Source: Saccharicrinis aurantiacus
GTDB taxonomy: Bacteria; Bacteroidota; Bacteroidia; Bacteroidales; Marinilabiliaceae
Assembly (NCBI RefSeq): GCF_001660705.2
Contig: NZ_LYBV02000013.1
Coordinates: 1 to 64,000, forward strand
DNA length: 64,000 nt
Reading direction: 5' to 3'
The position numbers and the translations under genes are program-made. This document shows positions 29,185 through 36,464 of the stretch, one piece after another; position 1 is the first letter of the stretch; each line of letters opens with the position of its first letter. The notes below the pieces were generated by a model. That model was not told the origin of the DNA. It was given only the letters and a program-made list of their open reading frames with translations, and ran no database searches.

Positions 29185-29205
29185 AGGAGAGATTTGGTCT
29201 CTCCT
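29185..29205 (+). promoter_or_regulatory. Intercistronic hairpin between paralogue C and kinase 2
   Basis: AGGAGAGA (29185-29192) and TCTCTCCT (29198-29205) form a perfect 8-bp stem with loop TTTGG, 11 bases before the kinase GTG at 29217. There is no T-run, so it is more likely a translational or processing element than a terminator. Confidence 0.6.
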
Positions 29206-29216
29206 ATAGTTTACTT

Positions 29217-31079
29217 GTGAAGTTACTTTTAAAGATATATTTCGGGTTAACACTCCTTTTCTGCGGAGGAATTGGTGAATTTAGTTTTGCCAATACTAAA
29301 GAGTTATATTCTGTTTCTGAATTATTAATCAAGTATAGAACATATTATGACACCTTTTACAAAATAGAAAACCCTAGCCAAAGATATTTGTATGCGGATT
29401 CAGCTTTAATTATTGCGGTTAAGTTAGATGACAAGGAAAGAGTGGCTAGGGCTATGCTTTTAAAGGCCTTAACGCATAGAGTGCGAGGAGATTTTTTTAA
29501 GGCAATGGATTGTGCACAAGAAGGTCTATTTATATATGATAAACTCAACGATTCAAAAGGAATAGCTGCATCTTATCTTGAAACTGGTAATATATATTAC
29601 CAAAGTAAAGAAAAGAGGAAAGCAGAAGAATGGTATAAAAAGGCCTTAAATGCATTTAAGTATATTAACGACTCTCTTAGATGTGCTGCTGTAAACCTCA
29701 ATTTAGGAGAATGTAAAAGAGATTGGGATGAGCCAGATTCTGCCATATATTTTAATAAGAGAGCAAGCAAATTATTCCAAAAAGCTAAATATAGTCAGGG
29801 CGTTGCATACGCAAAAGGAAATATGGGATTGGCATTTATTGACTTAATAGAGTTGGATAGTGCAAAAAAATATCTTGATGAAGGGGTGAAGCTTTTAGAG
29901 CCTTATAAGGATAATTATGCTATCTCATCTTATAAAGAAGGGTTGGCAAGAATTTATTTAGAAGAGAAACATTACTCAGATGCTATTAACGCTGTTATTA
30001 GTAGTTTCCTTTTGGCTAAAGAACATGGTCTAAAAGAACAAATGCGAGATGCTAGTTTGACCCTAGCTAATATTTACAATGCACAAAAACAATACGATAA
30101 AGCTTACCAAAAACATTGTGAATATGTAGCTTACCGCGATAGTATTAATAATGAAGAAACGGTGCGTAAAATTGCAAATCTCCGCACCAAATACGAAGTT
30201 GCTCAAAAACAGAAAGAAGTAGATGACTTGGTAAATCAAAAAGAGCGTTACACTATAATTGGTATTTCATTATTTGTTGTTTTGTTTTTGTTATTAGCAC
30301 ATGTGGCGCATTTGTACCGTAACCGCAGATTACGTAAGCACGATGCCATTATTTTAGCTAAGCAGCATAAAGAACTAGAGATTGCCAACGATACAAAAAA
30401 TAAGTTTTTCTCCATACTCTCCCACGATTTACGTAGTCCCATAGCAACCTTTAACAGTTATTCAGAAGTACTCAACTATTATTTGGAGACCAACGATTAT
30501 GAGCAAATACCCGAATTAGCCAAAGAGTTAGAGCGTTCTTCGGCAAGTGTAGTGCAATTGTTAGATAACCTATTGCAGTGGGGGGTTATTCAAATGAAAA
30601 ACATAAAGATAAACAAGGTTAATGTGCCTATTCTGCAAGTGTTTCAAGAAGAATTGATTCACATACAACCCATTGCCAACTCTAAAGACATACAAATACA
30701 ATCGAATATAGCCAGCGACCTAGACTTGCACGTAGATAAGCCATTTTTTGCAATGACTATGCGTAACCTTATTAGTAACTCCCTAAAGTTTACCAAAGTT
30801 GGCGGTTTTATAACCGTAAGTGCCTATCGCGAAAAAGACCATATTATTGTTAAAGTAGCTGATACAGGTATTGGTTTAGAAGTAGCCGATTTTAAAAAGC
30901 GCCTATGCTCAGGTGATATTGCAAGTACCTACGGCACAAACAACGAAAAAGGTTTAGGTTTAGGCCTTCAATTGGTATGTAGCTTTATAGAGTCTCATGG
31001 TGCCGAAATAGATGTTGAAAGCATCATAGGTAAAGGCACTACCTTTATCTTAAAATTTAAGAATACTATTCTTTCCTAA
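29217..31079 (+). CDS. TPR-sensor transmembrane histidine kinase 2
   Basis: The 620-residue protein has the same length and layout as kinase 1: GTG start, signal peptide (about 1-25), TPR region (about 60-330, e.g. AASYLETGNIYYQSKEKRKA), transmembrane helix (about 344-364), HisKA with His403 in SHDLRSP, and HATPase with NLISNSLKF, VADTGIGL and GLGLGLQLV. The segment IANLRTKYEVAQKQKEVDDL is identical in both kinases, and most of the catalytic half is very similar, while the N-terminal TPR halves differ more. That pattern fits duplication followed by sensor divergence. No response regulator is adjacent. Confidence 0.92.
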   Translation: MKLLLKIYFGLTLLFCGGIGEFSFANTKELYSVSELLIKYRTYYDTFYKIENPSQRYLYADSALIIAVKLDDKERVARAMLLKALTHRVRGDFFKAMDCAQEGLFIYDKLNDSKGIAASYLETGNIYYQSKEKRKAEEWYKKALNAFKYINDSLRCAAVNLNLGECKRDWDEPDSAIYFNKRASKLFQKAKYSQGVAYAKGNMGLAFIDLIELDSAKKYLDEGVKLLEPYKDNYAISSYKEGLARIYLEEKHYSDAINAVISSFLLAKEHGLKEQMRDASLTLANIYNAQKQYDKAYQKHCEYVAYRDSINNEETVRKIANLRTKYEVAQKQKEVDDLVNQKERYTIIGISLFVVLFLLLAHVAHLYRNRRLRKHDAIILAKQHKELEIANDTKNKFFSILSHDLRSPIATFNSYSEVLNYYLETNDYEQIPELAKELERSSASVVQLLDNLLQWGVIQMKNIKINKVNVPILQVFQEELIHIQPIANSKDIQIQSNIASDLDLHVDKPFFAMTMRNLISNSLKFTKVGGFITVSAYREKDHIIVKVADTGIGLEVADFKKRLCSGDIASTYGTNNEKGLGLGLQLVCSFIESHGAEIDVESIIGKGTTFILKFKNTILS

Positions 31080-31080
31080 T

Positions 31081-31228
31081 TTTCCCCCTTGGCGAAGGGG
31101 GTTATCTTCAAAGTCTTCGTGTATTAATAATTTAGGGGGATTGACTCTAAATATCCAAAATCCCCCAAAGCCTGTAATGCGATAAAATCCTTTTCAAGCC
31201 AGCCCCCTTTTTCTAAGGGGGAATGAAA
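31081..31228 (+). repeat. TIR-bounded 147-bp repeat element, copy 1
   Basis: The element opens with TTTCCCCCTTGGCGAAGGGG and closes with CCCCCTTTTTCTAAGGGGGA; each end is a hairpin and the two ends are inverted copies of each other (about 24 bp). An inner pair AGGGGGATT/AAATCCCCC forms a third possible stem. This copy lies right after kinase 2 and before the DUF559 gene. Confidence 0.85.
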
Positions 31229-31274
31229 GTTATATTCTTTGCGATATATAATTGCTATTGCTAAATTTATAAAC

Positions 31275-31646
31275 ATGACCCTAAGTAAAAAACAACTTAA
31301 ACTCTTTGCCAGAGACCTTAGGAATGATTCAACACCAGGTGAGATTATTCTTTGGAAGAATGCACTTCGAGCAAAACAGATGTACGGTTACCAGTTTAAC
31401 CGACAATTTTGTATACAAAACTATATCGTGGATTTTATAAGTAGAAAACTGAAGTTAATTATCGAGGTAGATGGTTACTCTCATCAATTTAAGATAGAGG
31501 AAGATCTTGCTAGGGATAATTTGCTAAATGATTTGGGGTATGTAGTATTAAGAATTCAGGAATACGATATTAAAACTGATTTCCCAAATGTATTAAGGCT
31601 TATTGAGTCGGTAGTTTTAGATCAGAAGCAGAACTTAGGTTTGTAG
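31275..31646 (+). CDS. DUF559-family protein, Vsr/restriction-endonuclease-like fold
   Basis: I place the start at the ATG at 31275 (MTLSKKQ, 123 residues); an in-frame upstream ATG at 31239 reads through repeat-flanking DNA. The protein has the DUF559 pattern: STPGEIILWKNALRAKQMYG, FNRQFCIQNYIVDFISRKLK, LIIEVDGYSHQF and a closing GYVVLRIQEYDI. Asp in VDF and the Glu and Asp of IEVDG are the likely nuclease residues, as in Vsr-like and other PD-(D/E)xK enzymes. No methyltransferase or mismatch-repair gene is next to it; instead it is flanked by copies of a TIR-bounded repeat. DNA cleavage or nicking at those repeats is a hypothesis only. Confidence 0.85.
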   Translation: MTLSKKQLKLFARDLRNDSTPGEIILWKNALRAKQMYGYQFNRQFCIQNYIVDFISRKLKLIIEVDGYSHQFKIEEDLARDNLLNDLGYVVLRIQEYDIKTDFPNVLRLIESVVLDQKQNLGL

Positions 31647-31665
31647 TATTAATGACTGTTCCTCT

Positions 31666-31812
31666 TTTCCCCCTTCGCGAAGGGGGTTGTCTTCAAGTTC
31701 TCATAGTTTAATATTTTAGGGGGATTGACTTTATGAGATCAAAAATCCCCCAAACCCTGCAATGCCATAAAACCTTTTTCAAGCCAACCCCCTTTTTCTA
31801 AAGGGGAATGAA
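31666..31812 (+). repeat. TIR-bounded 147-bp repeat element, copy 2
   Basis: Same orientation and layout as copy 1, but the first hairpin loop reads TCGCGA and the last arm has one C/G pair lost (AAAGGGGAA). It begins 19 bases after the DUF559 stop and is followed by a linker ending ATATATAACAC. Confidence 0.85.
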
Positions 31813-31830
31813 TTCTTAATATATAACACT

Positions 31831-31979
31831 TTTCCCCCTTGGCGAAGGGGGTTGTCTTCAAAGTCTTCGTGTATTAATAATTTAGGGGGATTGACTCTAC
31901 AATATCCAAAATTCCCCAAAGCCTGCAATGCTATAAAACCTTTTTCAAGCCAACCCCCTTTTTCTAAGGGGGAATGAAA
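31831..31979 (+). repeat. TIR-bounded 147-bp repeat element, copy 3
   Basis: Nearly identical to copy 1. It starts 165 bases after copy 2, and the linker with AATATATAACAC is conserved between copies 2-3 and 3-4, so copies 2 to 4 look like a tandem array with a unit of about 166 bases. Confidence 0.85.
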
Positions 31980-31996
31980 TCTCAATATATAACACT

Positions 31997-32143
31997 TTTC
32001 AACCTTGGCGAAGGGGATGTCTTCAAGTTCTCGTGTATTAATATTTAAGGAGGATTGGCTCTACAATAACCAAAATCCCCCTAACTCTGTAATGCTATAA
32101 AACCTTTTTCAAGCCAACCCCCTTTTTTTTAAGGGGGAAGAAA
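31997..32143 (+). repeat. TIR-bounded 147-bp repeat element, copy 4 (most diverged)
   Basis: The first arm has decayed (TTTTCAACCTTGGCGAAGGG) and the inner stem is altered (AAGGAGGATT), but the closing hairpin is intact. The 191 bases from here to the superoxide dismutase start hold no gene. Confidence 0.8.
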
Positions 32144-32334
32144 TATGTAAAATAGGTAAGCTGTAATGGCCTTATTTATAGGGGTGTTTGGAGCATGGTT
32201 GAAAAATATTGTATTTTTTTTTAATCCTTTTTGAACCTTTTATAATACATCCTGTTTAACCTATGAAATTTAATAAAGATATAGAGGTCTTAAATACCTC
32301 TACAAAAATATAACTAAACAAATACAACTTAATT

Positions 32335-32934
32335 ATGGCATTCGAATTACCAAAATTAGATTACGCATACGATGCTTTAGAACCACACTTTGATGCACGC
32401 ACAATGGAAATCCACCACAGCAAGCATCATGCAGGATATACAAATAATTTAAATGCTGCTATTGCAGGTACAGATTTAGAAGGTAAATCAGTTGAAGATA
32501 TTTTAGCTTCAATTTCGTCTCAATCAGCAGCTGTTCGTAATAACGGAGGTGGCTTTTATAACCACGAGTTATTTTGGAAAGTACTTAGTCCAAACGGAGG
32601 CGGTCTTCCAACAGGAGATGTTTTAGCAGCTATTGAAAAGAGCTTTGGTTCTTTCGATGCTTTTAAAGATGAATTCTCGAAAGCAGCAGCTACACGTTTC
32701 GGATCAGGTTGGGCTTGGTTAGTGCAAAAGGAGGATGGTAGTTTAGCCATTACATCAACAGCAAATCAAGACAATCCACTAATGGATATAGCAGAAGTGA
32801 AAGGTACTCCTGTTTTGGCTTTAGATGTTTGGGAGCACGCGTATTATTTAAAATACCAAAATTTACGTCCAGATTATATTTCAGCATTTTGGAATATTAT
32901 TAATTGGGATGAGGTTGCAAAAAGATTAAAGTAA
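32335..32934 (+). CDS. sodB: Superoxide dismutase (Fe/Mn type)
   Basis: The 199-residue protein has all four metal ligands: His27, His77, Asp164 (in DVWEHAYY) and His168. Typical stretches are [23 protein letters not shown] and FGSGWAWLV. The second-sphere Gln lies in the position typical of manganese enzymes (ANQDNP) and not at the iron-type site before the NH of the second ligand, so manganese or cambialistic use is likely, as known for Bacteroidota. It converts superoxide to hydrogen peroxide and oxygen in the cytoplasm; there is no signal peptide. It is monocistronic with a strong terminator. Confidence 0.96.
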   Translation: MAFELPKLDYAYDALEPHFDARTMEIHHSKHHAGYTNNLNAAIAGTDLEGKSVEDILASISSQSAAVRNNGGGFYNHELFWKVLSPNGGGLPTGDVLAAIEKSFGSFDAFKDEFSKAAATRFGSGWAWLVQKEDGSLAITSTANQDNPLMDIAEVKGTPVLALDVWEHAYYLKYQNLRPDYISAFWNIINWDEVAKRLK

Positions 32935-33019
32935 AATATAAAGATATGTTGAGCATTACCTATTGCTCAATGTTGTTCATAGAATTAATAGGTTAGTTTG
33001 TTTATTTTGTCTGGGTAAT

Positions 33020-33058
33020 GTGGGGCTTTCGAATAATGATTCGAAGCCCCATTTTTTT
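33020..33058 (+). terminator. Rho-independent terminator of the superoxide dismutase gene
   Basis: TGGGGCTTTCGAA and TTCGAAGCCCCA form a near-perfect stem around 33021-33051, followed by seven Ts. It lies 86 bases after the stop. Confidence 0.9.
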
Positions 33059-33188
33059 GTTTATAAGACTCAGGTATACATAGAGTCATTGATAAATTTT
33101 TATCTGCAATATCCGCTAATAGCATTTACTAATGCTTACTTACTAAAAACTAAAGAACTATTGATGAATTACCAATAGATATAATATT

Positions 33189-33196
33189 TATATTTG
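33189..33196 (+). promoter_or_regulatory. Candidate -7 element for the MATE gene
   Basis: TATATTTG matches TAnnTTTG, 39 bases before the ATG at 33236. No good -33 element is seen at the usual spacing. Confidence 0.4.
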
Positions 33197-33235
33197 CACC
33201 CAAATTGGGAATAAACACCAATAGCTTCAGAACAT

Positions 33236-34537
33236 ATGCATAAGAAAATACTAAAACTAGCCATCCCTAATATTCTATCTAACCTTACAGTTCCACTGTT
33301 GGGTATGGTTGATTTACATTTGATGGGATACTTAGATTCTGATGTATATATGGGAGCAATAGCTCTTGGAGGTGTTATATTTAACTTTGTGTATTGGGGC
33401 TTTGCTTTCTTGCGTATGAGTATCAGTGGTATCTCTGCCCAAGCAAACGGAAGAAAGAACAAAAACGAAATGGCCATGGTTCTTTTTCGAGGTTTGTTTA
33501 TTGCCCTTAGTGGAGGTCTATTTCTTCTGATTTTTCAAAAATACATCGGTAATTTCAGTTTCTGGCTTCTCGATGGATCGCCTGAAGTAAAAGAGCTTGC
33601 ATCTAATTACTTTTATGTTCGTATTTGGGCTGCTCCTGCCGCCATTGCTCTAATGGTTATCAATGGGTGGTTTATTGGAATGCAAAATTCAATTTATCCA
33701 ATGCTCATATCCATTATCATTAATGTGATTAATATAGGCAGTAGTTTTTTATTGGTAAAGTTGGGTGGTTTTGAAGAAAGGGGTGTTGCCATGGGCTCGG
33801 TAATAGCTCAGTATAGTGGCTTGCTGTTGTCGGTGTTTCTATTTTTAAAGAAGTATAAGCATGTACTCCATTATTTTAAAGTTAAAGAGATATTGCGTTT
33901 AAACGAATTGAAAGAATTTTTAAACGTAAGCAACGATATTTTTATCAGAACCATATGTGTAATTGCTGTATTTACGTTTTTTACTAGTCAGTCAGCTGGT
34001 TTTGGTAATATTCAGTTGGCGGCCAATAGTGCTTTATTGCAATTCTTCTTTTTGTTTTCTTATTTCTTAGATGGTTTTGCCTATGCCGCAGAGGCTATCG
34101 TAGGTCATTATTTTGGTGCTAAAAACAAACTCAAGCTAAAGGAATCGGTATTTAAGTTGTTTATTTGGGGTGGAGGATTTGCTTTGTTTTTCACCCTAAT
34201 ATATTGGGTGTTTGGCAGGGAGTTATTGCAAATCTTTACCAATCAGGAAACGGTATTAGATGAGGCTTCAAAATATTTAATATGGCTTGTGTTTATACCC
34301 ATAGCTAGTTTTGCTTCCTTTATTTGGGATGGTATTTATATCGGTTGCACTTCGTCACGTGCCATGCGAAATTCAATGTTAATATCATCTGTAATATTCT
34401 TCTTTATTCCTTTTTATCTCTTGCGAGGGCATATTGGAACTCAGGCTATTTGGCTATCGATGAATTTGTTTATGTTGGCTCGTAGCATCAGTCAGACTAT
34501 ATTGGCAAAGAGGGCTGTTTATGTTAAGTTATCTTAG
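33236..34537 (+). CDS. MATE-family multidrug/metabolite exporter
   Basis: The 433-residue protein has about 12 hydrophobic helices in two similar halves. The start KLAIPNILSNLTVPLLGMVD followed by LHLMGYL is characteristic of the DinF-like MATE branch, and the second half has the matching FSYFLDGFAYAAEAIVGHYF segment with acidic residues in a membrane helix. MATE proteins export organic cations or metabolites in exchange for protons or sodium. Substrate is unknown. It is a single gene with no regulator next to it. Confidence 0.93.
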   Translation: MHKKILKLAIPNILSNLTVPLLGMVDLHLMGYLDSDVYMGAIALGGVIFNFVYWGFAFLRMSISGISAQANGRKNKNEMAMVLFRGLFIALSGGLFLLIFQKYIGNFSFWLLDGSPEVKELASNYFYVRIWAAPAAIALMVINGWFIGMQNSIYPMLISIIINVINIGSSFLLVKLGGFEERGVAMGSVIAQYSGLLLSVFLFLKKYKHVLHYFKVKEILRLNELKEFLNVSNDIFIRTICVIAVFTFFTSQSAGFGNIQLAANSALLQFFFLFSYFLDGFAYAAEAIVGHYFGAKNKLKLKESVFKLFIWGGGFALFFTLIYWVFGRELLQIFTNQETVLDEASKYLIWLVFIPIASFASFIWDGIYIGCTSSRAMRNSMLISSVIFFFIPFYLLRGHIGTQAIWLSMNLFMLARSISQTILAKRAVYVKLS

Positions 34538-34786
34538 TCCAATACCTTATGCTCTAAAGCCATTATTCTCGGTTATCACTTTATAAGCTCTACATCTGAA
34601 GTGCTGTATTTGTCAATAATAATGCACTAAGCTTTGTTGAGTAAATACTTCAGCAATTACTATCCCTTAAAAAAAGACATTCATCAAAGTAATCGTGCTC
34701 ATTAACAAATAACTAACTTAATACCTTATTATTATAAGGTCAATTGTTTACTTTTAACAAATACTGATTTTATTATATAGCGTGAA

Positions 34787-36358
34787 ATGAAGCACTTTAT
34801 CTTGGTTGTGTGTATGCTTATTACCATAGGCGTAAATGCACAACAAAAAACATACAGAAAGCAAGTTCAGCAGGCAAGCAATTTAGTAGCCACCGAAAAC
34901 TATAGCGAGGCAATGGCTATATACGAGGGTTTATTAAGTGCTTACCCTGATGATATTTATCTGGAATTAAAGGCTGGAGAGTGTTTTTTGTTTGCAGAAG
35001 CAAAAATACCGCTTGCAATAAAACTGTTAGAATCTGCAGCAGGGTATTATTTATCAATTGATAGTACTGATGAACAGTCATTAATAGCCTCGTATTACTT
35101 AGCACAGTGTTATCACCTTGGAGAGTCTTTTAATAAAAGCATTGACGAATATAAATCTCTACTATCAAGGATTTCCGAAAAAGAGTTAGAGGCCATTTCT
35201 AAAATTAATAGAGGGATTTCATATTGTAATAATGCGATAGAGTTAACTAAGGATACTTTATACTTTAAGATCACAAACATGGGCTCAAATATTAATACAG
35301 CCCTTGATGAGCATAGCCCAGTTATTAGTTACGATGAAAACTTGCTGCTTTTTACTTCTCGAAAGTCTGATTCTTTGGGTATTAATGATGATGAGAGGAT
35401 TTATTCAACGGTTTGGAGAGATCGTAAATGGAAAAAACCAGAACCTATTTATTTAAATGATAAAAGTAATACGGCCACAGTTAGTTTAGCATCAGATGGT
35501 AAAACGCTGGTATTGTATAGGAGCAATGGAGGAGTTGGCGATTTATATTATAGCAATTACAAAAATAGAAAGTGGCAAGAGCCAATTAAATTTCCAGCTC
35601 CAATAAATTCTCTTTATGCCGAAACGCATGCTGCATTTTCATTTAATGGCGATACAATTTATTATACAAGCGATCGACCTGGAGGTTTTGGCGGAATGGA
35701 TATTTATATGTCGATTAAGTTGCCCGATGGTAGTTGGGGTAAAGCAATAAATTTGGGACCTCGCATTAATACAGCTTATGATGAGAGCAGTCCTTTTATT
35801 GATGATACCAATCATACCTTGTATTTCAGTTCTGAAGGTCATAATAGTATGGGTGGGTACGATATATTTAAAGCGCATTCAGATGATGACAACAAGTGGG
35901 TGTCAGTAGAAAATATTGGTTATCCTATAAACACTCCTTATGATGATCTTTTTTATTGTCCAACCGCTGATGAGCATAGAGTGTATTATGCATCAAAGCG
36001 TAAAGAAGGCTTTGGCGGAAGTGATATTTATTTAATTGAGTATCCCGATAAGCATACGAATTCACTTACAACGGTGGGTGGTTTTATTTATACAGATAAG
36101 AAAAAGCCTGCAGAACAAGCAAATATAATTTTGGTGGATAACAGTGATGAAGAAAAGGAAGAACCCTATAGAGTGAATCCGAATACAGGAAAGTATGTTT
36201 TGATTCTACCAGCCAATAAGGAGTACACAATGTATGTGGAGTGTGATGGTTTTAAACCTGTGGAGAAACAAGTGATAGTGCCAGGAGGCAAGGCTTTTAA
36301 GAGTAAAGGATTTACTTTTTATTTAGATCCTATTGTGTTAGAACCCATTGGTAAATAA
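34787..36358 (+). CDS. Exported TPR / PD40-propeller / carboxypeptidase-regulatory-like protein
   Basis: The 523-residue protein has a signal peptide (about 1-19), an N-terminal TPR region (about 20-155, ELKAGECFLFAEAKIPLAIK), a WD40-like PD40 beta-propeller (about 160-425, with repeats such as DTIYYTSDRPGGFGGMDIYM and TLYFSSEGHNSMGGYDIF), and a C-terminal carboxypeptidase-regulatory-like beta domain (about 430-515). This is the order found in Bacteroidota envelope proteins like PorE of the type IX secretion system, but the C-terminal OmpA peptidoglycan-binding domain of PorE is absent. A structural or adaptor role in the periplasm is likely. The next gene is its paralogue, 106 bases downstream. 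Confidence 0.85.
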   Translation: MKHFILVVCMLITIGVNAQQKTYRKQVQQASNLVATENYSEAMAIYEGLLSAYPDDIYLELKAGECFLFAEAKIPLAIKLLESAAGYYLSIDSTDEQSLIASYYLAQCYHLGESFNKSIDEYKSLLSRISEKELEAISKINRGISYCNNAIELTKDTLYFKITNMGSNINTALDEHSPVISYDENLLLFTSRKSDSLGINDDERIYSTVWRDRKWKKPEPIYLNDKSNTATVSLASDGKTLVLYRSNGGVGDLYYSNYKNRKWQEPIKFPAPINSLYAETHAAFSFNGDTIYYTSDRPGGFGGMDIYMSIKLPDGSWGKAINLGPRINTAYDESSPFIDDTNHTLYFSSEGHNSMGGYDIFKAHSDDDNKWVSVENIGYPINTPYDDLFYCPTADEHRVYYASKRKEGFGGSDIYLIEYPDKHTNSLTTVGGFIYTDKKKPAEQANIILVDNSDEEKEEPYRVNPNTGKYVLILPANKEYTMYVECDGFKPVEKQVIVPGGKAFKSKGFTFYLDPIVLEPIGK

Positions 36359-36464
36359 GTAAAGAATAGTTTAATATAAGGCCATCTTAAATAATTATAT
36401 TACTACTAAAGTATGTAATTAAGTTAGGTAGCTACAATATAAAAATGTAGATAAAAAGTAATAT

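Noticed and set aside
31779-31985. Open frame of 68 codons on the minus strand
   Set aside because: It is a translation through the TIR elements (copies 2-3); the coding look comes from the repeat itself.
32963-33178. Open frame of 71 codons on the plus strand
   Set aside because: It runs through the strong terminator of the superoxide dismutase gene and has no family resemblance.
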